Positions 1 through 9,278 are shown, counted from the first letter of the stretch. The stretch: DNA of 64,000 nt from Staphylococcus chromogenes (GCF_029024625.1 NZ_CP118953.1:930001-994000); one strand, 5' to 3'. Numbers and translations are program-made. The notes: generated by a model from the sequence alone, not told the origin.

Positions 1-5
1 GTCAT
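1..5 (-). CDS. 5' end of a gene leaving the window (possibly prsA)
   Basis: Only the start codon and two further bases are inside the window: an ATG read leftward from position 5, preceded by a good Shine-Dalgarno (AAAGGAG, about position 20 down to 14). In S. aureus the foldase gene prsA lies next to this YtxH/hit/ecs group, so prsA is the positional guess, but no coding sequence can be seen to test it. Confidence 0.4.
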
Positions 6-33
6 ACGTACCGCTCCTTTCTTTAGCTATAAA

Positions 34-62
34 AAAACATGATACTGAGCGTATCATGTTTT
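34..62. terminator. Rho-independent terminator hairpin
   Basis: A perfect 12-bp stem (AAAACATGATAC at 34-45 paired with 51-62) closes a 5-nt loop. It has A/T tracts on both sides, so it can work in either direction. It ends the leftward YtxH gene and lies in the leader of the next leftward gene, whose start codon is at position 5. Confidence 0.75.
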
Positions 63-104
63 AATACTATTATATCGAATTATTTGTTGATAAACACTAC
101 AAAT

Positions 105-461
105 TTACTTTTTAGATGGAAAATTTGTGATTTCTTCGCCACGATTTTGTAAATTTTCAATGTGGGATTGTAAACGTTCAATATTCGGGTTGATATCAGA
201 TTGAAATTCACTAATCATTGTTTTGATTTCGTCACCGATTGTACCCGCAACGCTTTGACTTTCTGTTTTGATGTCATTGACATAACCTAAAATGTCATTC
301 ACACTGCGCTTAATATTATCAACTTCTAATTCTAATTCGGATTTAGGCCGTTCTACAGTTGTACTTTCGATACGTGTACTTTTGCTACGTTGCGTTAGCG
401 CTACACCCAATCCAGTTGCCACGCCAGCTGCAAGGCCTAGTGATATTTGTAAGGCTCTCAT
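105..461 (-). CDS. YtxH-domain small membrane-associated protein
   Basis: A 118-residue protein. Its N-terminal hydrophobic, glycine/alanine-rich segment (about residues 5-24) is followed by a charged, helical, coiled-coil-like tail (about 40-110), the usual YtxH layout. The start was set at ATG 461 because GAGGAGG lies 7 nt upstream; an in-frame start seven codons earlier has no comparable site. Members of this family are stress-associated or of unknown function, and nothing here allows a sharper call. A second YtxH protein of different sequence lies at 51657. Confidence 0.75.
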   Translation of the reverse strand: MRALQISLGLAAGVATGLGVALTQRSKSTRIESTTVERPKSELELEVDNIKRSVNDILGYVNDIKTESQSVAGTIGDEIKTMISEFQSDINPNIERLQSHIENLQNRGEEITNFPSKK

Positions 462-545
462 ACTTTTCCTCCTCTGAAGCACTTTTAATTTAACATACCC
501 ATTATAACCGAAAATTATTCATTCATGGGGTGAAGTATATATTGA

Positions 546-971
546 TTATTTGATTTGATCTGCAATTTGTTTCGCAATTGCTGCTTTTTCTTCATCATTA
601 AAAGCATCCTCATGCGTTTCCCATTGATAGTCAAATCCGTCCATCCCTTCTTTATAACGTGGAATTAAATGGAAATGAATGTGAAAAACAGATTGCGATG
701 CGTATTCACCATTATTTTGAACAATATTTAGTCCGTCTGGATTAAATGCCTCTTTAATAGCATTGGCGACTATAGGTAAAGCTTCTCCTATATGTTGCAT
801 TGTTTCCACATCGGTTTCATAAATATTGGGTGAGGCTTTTTTAGGAATGAGTAATGTATGCCCTTTAGACAGTTGTGAAATATCTAAAAATGCATATACA
901 TATTCATTTTCATAAATTTTATAACTAGGGATTTCTCCGGCGATGATTTTTGAAAAAATTGTTTCAGACAT
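546..971 (-). CDS. hit: HIT-family nucleotide hydrolase/transferase
   Basis: A 141-residue protein of normal HIT-family length. The histidine triad HIHFH is at residues 97-101, and its histidines form the catalytic site for nucleotide phosphoramidate or dinucleotide hydrolysis. The start is ATG 971 behind GGGAG; an upstream in-frame ATG (989) lacks a ribosome site. It is divergent from ecsA with about 130 bp between them, the same arrangement as hit-ecsA in Bacillus and Staphylococcus. The substrate cannot be told from sequence. Confidence 0.93.
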   Translation of the reverse strand: MSETIFSKIIAGEIPSYKIYENEYVYAFLDISQLSKGHTLLIPKKASPNIYETDVETMQHIGEALPIVANAIKEAFNPDGLNIVQNNGEYASQSVFHIHFHLIPRYKEGMDGFDYQWETHEDAFNDEEKAAIAKQIADQIK

Positions 972-1099
972 GGTATCCGCTCCCATCATTTTTTTAATAT
1001 TATAGCATTTGTTGAATCACATGTAACGTGAGAAAAACGTTTAAAGATGGTAAAGAAAGCTGTTTTTTTGTACAATAAATTTCACGGAGGTGCAGGATA

Positions 1100-1837
1100 A
1101 TGACTGTACAAGTTACTGATTTGACGGGGGGCTATGGCCAAACTCCAGTCATCAAAAATATTAGTTTTACACTTCAACCTGGAGAAATTGTTGGACTAAT
1201 CGGGTTAAATGGTGCCGGAAAAAGTACAACAATCAAACATCTACTTGGATTACTTACACCAATGGAAGGAGAAATGTCTATTTCAGGTATTAATATAAAA
1301 GAAAATATTGAAGCTTATCGTAAGCGTCTATCTTATATTCCAGAGTCTCCGGTCATTTATGATACGTTAACTTTAAAAGAACATATCGAAATGACGGCAA
1401 TGGCTTATGGTATCGATGCAGAAACGGCAATGGAACGAGCGAAACCACTTCTAAAAAACTTTAGACTCGAAAGTCAGCTCGATGTCTTTCCAAGTCATTT
1501 TTCTAAAGGTATGAAACAAAAAGTGATGATTATTTGTGCTTTTATTGTAGACCCTGAATTGTATATCATTGATGAACCTTTTTTAGGGCTCGATCCACTG
1601 GGAATCCAATCTATGTTAGATTTAATGGAATCAAAGAAAAAAGAAGGGCGCACAGTATTAATGAGTACACATATACTGGCAACTGCAGAACGATATTGTG
1701 ATCGTTTCATTATTTTGGACCAAGGTGAAATTGTAGCCATGGGAGATTTAGAAGAACTTAGAGCACAAACAAAAATGCCTCATCAAACTTTAGATGAAAT
1801 CTACATTAAAGTGACTGAAAGAGGCATAACAACATGA
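1100..1837 (+). CDS. ecsA: ABC transporter ATP-binding protein EcsA
   Basis: A 245-residue ATPase subunit. Walker A is GLNGAGKS (35-42), a degenerate signature FSKGMKQK occupies 134-141, Walker B is LYIIDEP (154-160), and the switch histidine follows in the STH motif. CGGAGGTG precedes the ATG. It overlaps ecsB by 4 bp (ATGA), so the two are translationally coupled. In B. subtilis and S. aureus the Ecs transporter affects protein secretion and regulated intramembrane proteolysis, including export of peptides. Adjacency to hit and the partner gene make the assignment firm. Confidence 0.95.
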   Translation: MTVQVTDLTGGYGQTPVIKNISFTLQPGEIVGLIGLNGAGKSTTIKHLLGLLTPMEGEMSISGINIKENIEAYRKRLSYIPESPVIYDTLTLKEHIEMTAMAYGIDAETAMERAKPLLKNFRLESQLDVFPSHFSKGMKQKVMIICAFIVDPELYIIDEPFLGLDPLGIQSMLDLMESKKKEGRTVLMSTHILATAERYCDRFIILDQGEIVAMGDLEELRAQTKMPHQTLDEIYIKVTERGITT

Positions 1838-3048
1838 ACAATGCAAAACAGCTTTATGTGAAACGCCGGCAAAAAGATCAAAAGGAAAAACAATACTATA
1901 ATAAATTCATCTTTAATGGGCATTTTTCTGTTTTTCTTGTTATTTTATTAGGTGCATTTATTTTAGGATATGGTCAATGGTTACGCACCATTCCAACTGG
2001 CATTAATTATTCACTCATCATTTCAATCGTGCTTGGATTGAGTTCTATTTTTCCGTTAAAAACATTGTTACAAAAGGCTGATGAACTATTTCTTCTCCCA
2101 TTTGAAAAGCAAATGAGACATTACATTCAACAAAGTGTTTATACAAGTTATTTTAAACGTTTGCCATTACAAATTGTTTTATTAATTATTTTTTATCCTT
2201 TATTAAACGCCCTACATCCAAACGAGCTATTCTCGTTTATCGTGCTAGTATTACTCGCTTTTGTGTTACCTTTTATCGGATTACAATTGCGATGGCAATG
2301 GTTTTTATTTGGTTTAGAAAATGCTTCCATTAATCTGTTGCTTTTTATCTTTTATGTTTCAAGTTATTATGTTTGGTTAGACGGCCAATCTTATATGGCA
2401 ATGGGAAGTCTTGTATTTATTATCATTCTTATCTATATGTTTAAAAGCTTTAATGATAAGAAACACTTTCCATGGGAGTTAATGCTTAATCAAGCCAAAC
2501 AACATCAATCGAATTATTATAAATTTGTCAATATGTTTACAGATGTGAAAGGGATTGAAGCGCCTGCCTCAAGACGTAAATATTTAGATGTATTTCTTAA
2601 AAAACCTAAAGAATTTAACCAAAAAGGGATGTACCTCTATTTATTTAAACGAAATTTCTTGCGTGGGAAAGATGCTTTTCATTTAACCATTCGATTATTT
2701 ATTATTGTAGCAGCACTCATGATTTGGTTACATCAACCTATTATTAGTATCCTCATTGCTGTATTAGGAATGTATATAATTATTTTACAAATGTCTCAAT
2801 TTTATACGCAAGAAGCATACGGATTATGGCCACAAGTTTGGCCGGCATCAGAGTTATTAGTGATTAAAGGATATGAGCAATTTCTTTATCGCACTGTTAT
2901 AATCGTCGGGATTCTATTTAGCCTTATCTATATCATCATGAATCCCACCGAGCTATATTTAGTCATGTTCATTTTTGCAGTAGGGATAGCAACTGTGAAA
3001 TCAACCATTAGAAAATTAAAATATCAAGAATCCTTGCTTAAAGATTAA
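1834..3048 (+). CDS. ecsB: ABC transporter membrane subunit EcsB
   Basis: A 404-residue polytopic membrane protein with hydrophobic helices clustered at about residues 27-75, 110-205 and 285-390. It has a basic N-terminus (VKRRQK) and a soluble loop between. It is the permease partner of EcsA, with its ATG overlapping the ecsA stop. Length and position match the EcsB family. Transcription probably ends at the hairpin at 3226-3272. Confidence 0.93.
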   Translation: MNNAKQLYVKRRQKDQKEKQYYNKFIFNGHFSVFLVILLGAFILGYGQWLRTIPTGINYSLIISIVLGLSSIFPLKTLLQKADELFLLPFEKQMRHYIQQSVYTSYFKRLPLQIVLLIIFYPLLNALHPNELFSFIVLVLLAFVLPFIGLQLRWQWFLFGLENASINLLLFIFYVSSYYVWLDGQSYMAMGSLVFIIILIYMFKSFNDKKHFPWELMLNQAKQHQSNYYKFVNMFTDVKGIEAPASRRKYLDVFLKKPKEFNQKGMYLYLFKRNFLRGKDAFHLTIRLFIIVAALMIWLHQPIISILIAVLGMYIIILQMSQFYTQEAYGLWPQVWPASELLVIKGYEQFLYRTVIIVGILFSLIYIIMNPTELYLVMFIFAVGIATVKSTIRKLKYQESLLKD

Positions 3049-3225
3049 AACAGAAAAAAGTGGAATTCGACCCCTCAGGTTTAATATTGTCACATATAAA
3101 AATGTTATGTTTTAACTGATTGTTCTAGAGTCATGATGAATCAATGATTTAAATAAAGATATTCTTCTGAAATGACTGCAAAATAGGGACACCTAAATGT
3201 CAGTAATTTATTTAAACCATATTTT

Positions 3226-3272
3226 AATAGCCAACAAAATTTATCTCACGGTAAATTTTGATGGCTATTTTT
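3226..3272 (+). repeat. Dispersed hairpin repeat, copy 1 (terminator of ecsAB)
   Basis: An inverted repeat of about 20 bp per arm. The right arm is GGTAAATTTTGATGGCTATT followed by T's; the left arm AATAGCCAACAAAATTTATC has one mispair. Nearly the same right arm recurs at 36887 and 47621, each time just after a gene. It serves as the terminator for ecsAB and may also work against the convergent traP. The rest of the 256-bp gap between ecsB and traP shows nothing I recognise. Confidence 0.75.
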
Positions 3273-3304
3273 AAATTTATCTCTTATTATATTTTATCTT
3301 GCTT

Positions 3305-3841
3305 TTACTGTTCAACATTTTGCTGTTGGTTTGCGATTTCTTCCTCAGTAATTGGATAGAAATAGCGTTCTAAATATGAACTGTGAGTGCTTGTGACACC
3401 TGCTAAAGCGCGTACAGCTTCTTTCGAAAAGTTTTCGCGGAAGACGGATGATTTTTTAAAATCTTCAAAAGCAGTACGTGATTCAAAACCAAACATTACT
3501 TTATATACATTATCCTTGACTGGTTTGAGTAATCTGAAGCTTTTATAACCTTCATATTCCGAAAGATTAGGGTAATAACTATCCAATTTTTTCTCAAGTT
3601 GATATTTATGGTCTTCTGATGTTGGTATTGAGATTACTGCCTGAAAATCTTCTTCTGAAATGTCTCCTACACGCGTTAAAGAACGAAAAGATTTAGGTTG
3701 TTGAAAAACACTTTCTTTATCCGTTTCTTCTATTAAGACTGAACGCTCTTCTGAAGAAAAAATCATTAAATTTCTATCTTTATTATTGAGTTGGATTTGA
3801 TGGATATATCCATATGTTCCATAAGTGATATAGAGTTTCAT
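3305..3841 (-). CDS. traP: TRAP family protein (heme-degrading monooxygenase-like)
   Basis: A 178-residue protein matching the staphylococcal TRAP (target of RNAIII-activating protein) family: N-terminus MKLYITYGTYGYIHQ, and a C-terminal half typical of an antibiotic-biosynthesis-monooxygenase/HmoB-type ferredoxin-like fold. The start is ATG 3841 with AAGGAGG 8 nt upstream; the 20-codon upstream extension has no ribosome site. It sits between ecsAB and hemEHY as in S. aureus. The proposed role in agr quorum sensing is disputed; a haem- or stress-related role fits the fold and the neighbouring haem genes. Confidence 0.88.
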   Translation of the reverse strand: MKLYITYGTYGYIHQIQLNNKDRNLMIFSSEERSVLIEETDKESVFQQPKSFRSLTRVGDISEEDFQAVISIPTSEDHKYQLEKKLDSYYPNLSEYEGYKSFRLLKPVKDNVYKVMFGFESRTAFEDFKKSSVFRENFSKEAVRALAGVTSTHSSYLERYFYPITEEEIANQQQNVEQ

Positions 3842-4037
3842 GGTGTTCGCCTCCTTAATATTGAACTTATTATACTTTCTTTTATAGTAAAAGACCACCA
3901 TTTATATTACCCAAATAAAATGATTGTAAAAGTGTAAATTGAGATTTTAAACTTTTATGACATTTGAGTTCCTTGAAAGCGTTATGAAGCGGAAATATGC
4001 TATAGTTAATAAGAATGAAGTTTAGAAGGAGGTTCTC

Positions 4038-5081
4038 ATGAATACACCGTTTAACGATACGATATTACGAGCTATAAAAGGGGACATAATTACACATACA
4101 CCCGTGTGGTTCATGCGCCAAGCCGGACGCTCACAACCCGAATATCGAAAATTAAAAGAGAAATATTCATTATTTGATATTACACATCAACCTGAACTGT
4201 GTGCATATGTCACAGCATTACCTGTTGAACAATATCAAATCGATGCGGCAGTTTTATATAAGGATATTATGACGCCACTTAAAGCGATTGGGGTGGATGT
4301 GGATATTAAATCGGGAATAGGTCCTGTGATTTCTAACCCTATTAAGTCATTAAGTGATGTTGAAAAGTTAGGTCAAATTGACCCTAAAAGAGATGTGCCG
4401 TTTGTCCTAGAAACTATCAAATTGCTGACAACTGAAAAGTTAAATGTGCCACTTATTGGTTTTACGGGTGCACCTTTCACTTTAGCAAGTTACATGATTG
4501 AAGGAGGTCCCTCCAAAAACTACAATAAGACGAAAGCACTTATGTACAGTGATGAGACAACTTGGTTTAAATTAATGGACACGCTTGCAGAGATGTCGAT
4601 TACATATGTAGGGGCTCAAGTTGAAGCTGGTGCACAGTTAATACAAGTTTTTGATTCATGGGTGGGTGCACTGAATCAAGCAGATTACGATTATTATATT
4701 AAGCCATGTATGGAAAAATTAATTAACGGCATCAAAGCGTTTCAAGTGCCGGTGATTATGTTTGGTGTAGGGGCAAGCCATCTGATTACCTCATGGAATG
4801 ATTTACCTATTGACGTATTAGGATTAGATTGGAGAACCTCAATACTTGAAGCGCATCATCAAGGTGTTTCGAAAACTATTCAAGGTAACTTAGATCCAAG
4901 TATTTTACTTGCACCGTGGCCAGTGATTGAAGAACGTTTGAAACCTATTTTGAATCAAGGGTTAACGCATGGTAAACATATTTTTAACTTGGGACATGGT
5001 GTTTTTCCAGAAGTTCAGCCAGAAACATTACAACGCGTATCAAAATTTGTACATGATTATACAGGGGCAAAATTAAAATAG
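4038..5081 (+). CDS. hemE: Uroporphyrinogen decarboxylase
   Basis: A 347-residue enzyme that decarboxylates uroporphyrinogen III to coproporphyrinogen III in the cytoplasm. The family signature [10 protein letters not shown] is at residues 22-31, and the substrate-binding segment around [11 protein letters not shown] is present. AGAAGGAGG precedes the ATG. It is first of a three-gene haem operon (hemE, hemH, hemY) with short gaps, and length is normal for Firmicutes. Confidence 0.97.
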   Translation: MNTPFNDTILRAIKGDIITHTPVWFMRQAGRSQPEYRKLKEKYSLFDITHQPELCAYVTALPVEQYQIDAAVLYKDIMTPLKAIGVDVDIKSGIGPVISNPIKSLSDVEKLGQIDPKRDVPFVLETIKLLTTEKLNVPLIGFTGAPFTLASYMIEGGPSKNYNKTKALMYSDETTWFKLMDTLAEMSITYVGAQVEAGAQLIQVFDSWVGALNQADYDYYIKPCMEKLINGIKAFQVPVIMFGVGASHLITSWNDLPIDVLGLDWRTSILEAHHQGVSKTIQGNLDPSILLAPWPVIEERLKPILNQGLTHGKHIFNLGHGVFPEVQPETLQRVSKFVHDYTGAKLK

Positions 5082-5102
5082 AGTGAAAAAGGACGGATTT
5101 GG

Positions 5103-6035
5103 ATGAAAAAAGAAGTCGGTTTACTTGTCATGGCTTATGGCACACCGTATCAAAAAAGTGATATCGAACCTTATTATACAGATATACGACATGGCCGTAA
5201 GCCTAGCGAGGAAGAATTGAATGATTTAATTTCTCGCTATGAAGCGATAGGGGGGCTTTCACCACTTGCCAAAATTACGGAACGTCAAGCAGAAGCCATA
5301 CGTGATGCATTAAATGAACGATATGAAGATATAGAGTTTAAATTGTATATCGGTTTAAAACATATCCACCCATTCATAGAAGATGCTGTTGAAAAGATGA
5401 ACAACGATGGTATTACAGAAGCGGTAACAGTTGTATTAGCACCACACTACTCTAATTTTTCAGTGGGGTCTTATAATCGACGCGCAGAAGAAAAGGCGAA
5501 CGAATATGGAATTCGTCTTTTCCATGTCAAACATTACTATCAACAACCAAAGTTTCAAGAATATTGGACGATGCGCGTAGATGAAATTCTTGCTAACATC
5601 CCTCAGGAAGAACATGCCAAAACTGTGCTTGTTGTTTCGGCACATAGCTTACCAGAAAAAATGATTAAAGAAAGCAATGATCCTTACCCTATGGAGCTTG
5701 AAAATACAGCTAAAGCCATACAACAACAATCGGTCATTCAAAATGTCGCTATCGGTTGGCAATCTGAGGGCAATACGGGGACGCCTTGGTTAGGACCAGA
5801 TGTCCAAGATTTAACAAAAGCACTTTACAAAGAAAACAAATATGAACACTTCATTTATACACCAGTAGGATTTGTCGCCGAACACCTCGAAGTACTATAT
5901 GACAATGATTATGAATGTAAAGTGGTTTGTGATGAAATAGGTGCAACTTACCATAGACCGCCTATGCCGGATATCCACCCTTTATTTATTGGTGCTATCG
6001 TGGATGAAATTTCAAATATTTACGAGAAAGTGTGA
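5103..6035 (+). CDS. hemH: Coproporphyrin ferrochelatase (HemH/CpfC)
   Basis: A 310-residue ferrochelatase that inserts iron into coproporphyrin III in the Gram-positive pathway. H181 (in SAHSLP) and E263 (in EHLEVLYD) match the metal-site His and Glu of the B. subtilis enzyme. It starts 21 bp after hemE. Its last codons overlap a possible GTG for hemY, so the operon is tightly coupled. Confidence 0.97.
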   Translation: MKKEVGLLVMAYGTPYQKSDIEPYYTDIRHGRKPSEEELNDLISRYEAIGGLSPLAKITERQAEAIRDALNERYEDIEFKLYIGLKHIHPFIEDAVEKMNNDGITEAVTVVLAPHYSNFSVGSYNRRAEEKANEYGIRLFHVKHYYQQPKFQEYWTMRVDEILANIPQEEHAKTVLVVSAHSLPEKMIKESNDPYPMELENTAKAIQQQSVIQNVAIGWQSEGNTGTPWLGPDVQDLTKALYKENKYEHFIYTPVGFVAEHLEVLYDNDYECKVVCDEIGATYHRPPMPDIHPLFIGAIVDEISNIYEKV

Positions 6036-6040
6036 ATGAG

Positions 6041-7438
6041 ATGACTAAAATTGCTATTGTTGGTGCAGGCATTACTGGGCTTTCTAGTGCTTATTTTATA
6101 AAAAAACATTATCCTCATATTGACGTCACAGTTTATGAAGCGACTCATCAACCTGGTGGTAAAATTAAAACTGTACAACGAGACGGTTACACTATTGAGC
6201 TGGGTCCTGAATCATATTTAGGTCGTAAAACGATTATGACGGAATTGGCAAAAGATATTGGTATTAAGGATGAGGAGATTATTACCAATAAAACAGGGCA
6301 ATCGTTTATTTTTGCGCGAAACAAACTTTATCCGATACCAGGTGGTGCTATTTTAGGAGTTCCAACGGACATAAAACCTTTCATGTCTACAAAACTCATA
6401 TCAATGAAAGGGAAATTGCGTGCATTAAAAGACTTGAAACGTAAACCGATTGAAATGAAAGAGGATTTATCGGTAGGTAGTTTTTTTAGATATCGATTGG
6501 GTGATGAGATTCTAGAAAATTTAATCGAACCATTACTAAGCGGTATTTATGGTACTGATATTGACCAACTCAGTTTAATGAGTACATTTCCAAATTTCAA
6601 AACGTTAGAAGATACACATGGGAGTATCATTAAGGGAATGCAAAAAGTACGATTGGATCGTGAAAAAAAACATTCTCACAATACAGAAGGGCCACAAGGC
6701 CAATTTAAACAATTTCGTAATGGTCTTTTCTCGTTTATCGAACAGCTTGAAAAATGGTTAAAACAAAACAACGTTCATTTTAAATATCAAACACCCGTCA
6801 CTGATTTGATTAGCGAACAAAAAGGGTATAATGTGGAGACAGCACAAGAGGCGCCGACTTTTTATGACGGTGTTATCGTTGCAACGCCACATCAAGTCTT
6901 TCATAAATGGTTTGAAACAGATCCTGGATTTGATTATTTCAGCCGACTTGAAGCATCATCTGTTGCGACGATTGTTTTTGCGTTTGACGAAAAAAATATC
7001 AAAAATACATCGAATGGAACAGGATTTGTTATCGCAAGAACAAGTGATACGTCTATAACAGCTTGTACTTGGACGACAAAAAAATGGCCGCACACAACAC
7101 CAAAAGGTAAAGTTTTGATAAGAGCCTATGTCGGTAAGCCAGGTGATGATATTGTTGAAACACATAGTGATGAGGAATTGGTCGAAATTGCCAAAAAAGA
7201 TTTATCACAGATGATGACTTTTTATGGCGAACCTGATTTTACAATCGTCAATAAAATGCCACATGCCAGTCCTCAATATCACGTAGGTCATATTCATGAA
7301 ATTAAAAAAATACAAGAACATATTTACAGAGAATATCCACATTTACAAATAACGGGGGCACCATTTGAAGCGGTAGGGTTGCCAGATTGTATTCGACAAG
7401 CACAAGATGCCGTTCAGAGACTTATTCCTAGAATATAG
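6041..7438 (+). CDS. hemY: Coproporphyrinogen III oxidase (HemY/CgoX)
   Basis: A 465-residue FAD enzyme that oxidises coproporphyrinogen III to coproporphyrin III. The dinucleotide fold motif GAGITG is at residues 8-13, followed by the family segment ELGPESYLGRK. I prefer ATG 6041 because MTK fits the S. aureus N-terminus; a GTG at 6032 overlapping the hemH stop is the alternative. It is last gene of the hemEHY operon, with a hairpin terminator at 7454. Confidence 0.95.
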   Translation: MTKIAIVGAGITGLSSAYFIKKHYPHIDVTVYEATHQPGGKIKTVQRDGYTIELGPESYLGRKTIMTELAKDIGIKDEEIITNKTGQSFIFARNKLYPIPGGAILGVPTDIKPFMSTKLISMKGKLRALKDLKRKPIEMKEDLSVGSFFRYRLGDEILENLIEPLLSGIYGTDIDQLSLMSTFPNFKTLEDTHGSIIKGMQKVRLDREKKHSHNTEGPQGQFKQFRNGLFSFIEQLEKWLKQNNVHFKYQTPVTDLISEQKGYNVETAQEAPTFYDGVIVATPHQVFHKWFETDPGFDYFSRLEASSVATIVFAFDEKNIKNTSNGTGFVIARTSDTSITACTWTTKKWPHTTPKGKVLIRAYVGKPGDDIVETHSDEELVEIAKKDLSQMMTFYGEPDFTIVNKMPHASPQYHVGHIHEIKKIQEHIYREYPHLQITGAPFEAVGLPDCIRQAQDAVQRLIPRI

Positions 7439-7453
7439 TTTATAATACATCTT

Positions 7454-7485
7454 AGACGAGGGCAGTGCATGTCTTCGTCTTTTTC
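7454..7485 (+). terminator. Terminator after hemEHY
   Basis: An 11-bp stem with G-U pairs (AGACGAGGGCA at 454-464 of this kilobase with TGTCTTCGTCT at 470-480) and a 5-nt loop, followed by TTTTTC. It lies 15 bp after the hemY stop. Confidence 0.65.
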
Positions 7486-7762
7486 TATTATTAATGGTTT
7501 ATCAATGTCAGTTTTATTAGATTAAAATTACTTTTTGTTTCTTAAAGATAGATTCAACATTGTTACGTGATGTAATGAATGCTTGACGCTACATTGATAA
7601 AATAAAACATTAATTTTACGCATCTATCAATTTGGGTAAACCCCTTTTATGAAATATGTATTGTGATTTTTAACGATTTACAATGATTTAATGTGAGTTG
7701 ATTTTATATATAATTGTTTACTATCACGTATATGTTGATGAATTGGGAAGGAGCGTATTTAA
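7486..7762. other. Intergenic region between hemY and the hydrolase gene
   Basis: AT-rich and without a convincing open frame. It must carry the promoter of the gene at 7763. A TATAAT-like hexamer lies at 7709-7714 but no good -35 is spaced from it, so I do not call a promoter. Confidence 0.5.
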
Positions 7763-8317
7763 GTGACAAATGTTTATATTGTATATGGGTACCATGCAAA
7801 TGAAAATAAGCACTGGTTTAAATGGTTAAAAAATGCTTTAGAGCTTGAAGGCCATGATGTTAAAATTATTGACTTGCCAAACCCAGATGCCCCTGATGTA
7901 GAGGAATGGCTACCAGCATTGAAGACACAAGCCACGTCTATTGATGGTGATACATTATTTGTTGCTCATAGTTTGGGAGTGATTACTACTTTAAAATTTA
8001 TAAATGACTTAAATGTATCGCACATCGGGGGTATAGCGATGGTTTCAGGATTTAAAGATTATCTCCCACATTTACCAGAACTTAATCCATTTATGGATCA
8101 AAATATTGATTTCGAAAACTTAAAGCAAAAATTAAACCACAGATTTTGTATCGCATCCAAAAATGATGAAACTGTACCTTATTCATATACGGAAGAGTTA
8201 AGTCATATGCTAGATGCAAAATTATATACGATTGAGCAAGGTGGTCATTTTTGTGAGGAAGATGGCTATGAAACTTTTAGCTTCTTAAAACAAAAAATCA
8301 TTTTAAAACTTGATTGA
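7763..8317 (+). CDS. RBBP9/YdeN-type serine hydrolase
   Basis: A 184-residue alpha/beta hydrolase of the small RBBP9/YdeN group. The nucleophile elbow AHSLG has S70, and the likely triad partners are D135 (SKNDETVP) and H162 (GGHF). GTG start with GAAGGAG upstream. These enzymes are cytoplasmic esterases of mostly unknown substrate. It stands alone between the haem operon and the tRNA cluster. Confidence 0.85.
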   Translation: MTNVYIVYGYHANENKHWFKWLKNALELEGHDVKIIDLPNPDAPDVEEWLPALKTQATSIDGDTLFVAHSLGVITTLKFINDLNVSHIGGIAMVSGFKDYLPHLPELNPFMDQNIDFENLKQKLNHRFCIASKNDETVPYSYTEELSHMLDAKLYTIEQGGHFCEEDGYETFSFLKQKIILKLD

Positions 8318-8426
8318 ATGAGTCATTACGAAAGAATAGGGTACTTTTATGGTATTATTTTGAAACAAATCGTGTTCTTTTTACGTAAATAACGGTAGAA
8401 TTACACGAATTCTTTGTAAAAAAGCG

Positions 8427-8455
8427 TTGACCTTTTAATGAACTATATATATACT
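8427..8455 (+). promoter_or_regulatory. SigA promoter of the tRNA cluster
   Basis: TTGACC (8427-8432), a 17-nt spacer and TATACT (8450-8455) lie about 30 bp before the first tRNA-Glu. The preceding block AAAAAAGCGTTGAC recurs before the next tRNA. Confidence 0.75.
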
Positions 8456-8484
8456 AAAAAAGTCCTTAAGAGTTCAAACGCTTT

Positions 8485-8559
8485 GGCTCCTTGGTCAAGC
8501 GGTTAAGACACCGCCCTTTCACGGCGGTAACACGGGTTCGAGTCCCGTAGGAGTCACCA
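8485..8559 (+). tRNA. tRNA-Glu (UUC), copy 1
   Basis: A full cloverleaf with anticodon TTC in the loop of CCCTTTCACGG and an encoded CCA end. It differs from the second tRNA-Glu (9159) only at acceptor pair 4-69, which is T-A here and C-G there. Confidence 0.95.
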
Positions 8560-8598
8560 TTTCTTTATTAACAAAATTAAAAGAAATTTAAAAAAGCG

Positions 8599-8627
8599 TT
8601 GACATTCATTACAAAAATTGGTATTAT
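8599..8627 (+). promoter_or_regulatory. Second SigA promoter inside the tRNA cluster
   Basis: TTGACA (8599-8604) and TATTAT (8622-8627) with 17-nt spacing lie 30 bp before the initiator tRNA. The upstream block AAAAAAGCGTTGAC matches the one at the 8427 promoter. Confidence 0.75.
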
Positions 8628-8656
8628 AAAAAGGTAGCCGATTTTAATAATATTAC

Positions 8657-8730
<74 letters not shown>

Positions 8731-8741
8731 TATTTCATTTA

Positions 8742-8818
8742 GGTCCCGTAGTGGAGCGGTTTAACACGCCTGCCTGTCACGCAGGAGATCGCGGGTTCGA
8801 TTCCCGTCGGGACCGCCA
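8742..8818 (+). tRNA. tRNA-Asp (GUC)
   Basis: A complete cloverleaf with a GGTCCCG/CGGGACC acceptor stem, anticodon GTC and encoded CCA. Confidence 0.96.
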
Positions 8819-8828
8819 TTCTTAATAT

Positions 8829-8901
8829 GGTTCAGTAGCTCAGTCGGTAGAGCAAAGGACTGAAAATCCTTGTGTCGGCGGTTCGATTCCGTCCTGAACC
8901 A
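8829..8901 (+). tRNA. tRNA-Phe (GAA)
   Basis: The acceptor stem is GGTTCAG/CTGAACC, the anticodon GAA lies in GGACTGAAAATCC, and CCA is not encoded. Confidence 0.96.
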
Positions 8902-8912
8902 CTTTCAATCAC

Positions 8913-8986
8913 GGCGGCTGTGGCGAAGTGGTTAACGCATCGGATTGTGGTTCCGACATTCGTGGGTTCGATTCCCATCAGCCGCC
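8913..8986 (+). tRNA. tRNA-His (GUG)
   Basis: The anticodon is GTG. The extra 5' G (G-1, position 8913) opposite C73 (8986), diagnostic of tRNA-His, is present. Confidence 0.95.
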
Positions 8987-8999
8987 CATATCGTAAAAT

Positions 9000-9073
9000 G
9001 CGGGTGTAGTTTAATGGCAAAACCTCAGCCTTCCAAGCTGATGTTGTGGGTTCGATTCCCATCACCCGCTCCA
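9000..9073 (+). tRNA. tRNA-Gly (UCC)
   Basis: The acceptor stem is GCGGGTG/CACCCGC, the anticodon TCC lies in CAGCCTTCCAAGCTG, and CCA is encoded. Confidence 0.96.
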
Positions 9074-9082
9074 TTTTATTGT

Positions 9083-9157
9083 TCCACAGTAGCTCAGTGG
9101 TAGAGCTATCGGCTGTTAACCGATCGGTCGTAGGTTCGAGTCCTACCTGTGGAGCCA
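9083..9157 (+). tRNA. tRNA-Asn (GUU)
   Basis: The acceptor stem is TCCACAG/CTGTGGA, the anticodon GTT lies in CGGCTGTTAACCG, and CCA is encoded. Confidence 0.96.
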
Positions 9158-9158
9158 T

Positions 9159-9230
9159 GGCCCCTTGGTCAAGCGGTTAAGACACCGCCCTTTCACGGCG
9201 GTAACACGGGTTCGAGTCCCGTAGGGGTCA
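9159..9230 (+). tRNA. tRNA-Glu (UUC), copy 2
   Basis: It is identical to the first tRNA-Glu (8485) except for the C4-G69 acceptor pair. CCA is not encoded, and the gene follows tRNA-Asn after one base. Confidence 0.95.
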
Positions 9231-9232
9231 TC

Positions 9233-9267
9233 AAATCAGAAGTGAAACATCGCTTCTGATTTTTTTA
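9233..9267 (+). terminator. Terminator of the main tRNA transcript
   Basis: A perfect 10-bp stem (AAATCAGAAG at 9233-9242, CTTCTGATTT at 9253-9262) with a T tract lies directly after tRNA-Glu copy 2. The last tRNA (Ser) lies beyond it and depends on read-through or its own promoter. Confidence 0.85.
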
Positions 9268-9278
9268 TTTAATATCAT

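Noticed and set aside
8832..9158. Leftward 108-residue open frame in the tRNA cluster
   Set aside because: It is antisense to five tRNA genes; its repeated MGIEPTT-type segments are the reverse complement of T-arms.
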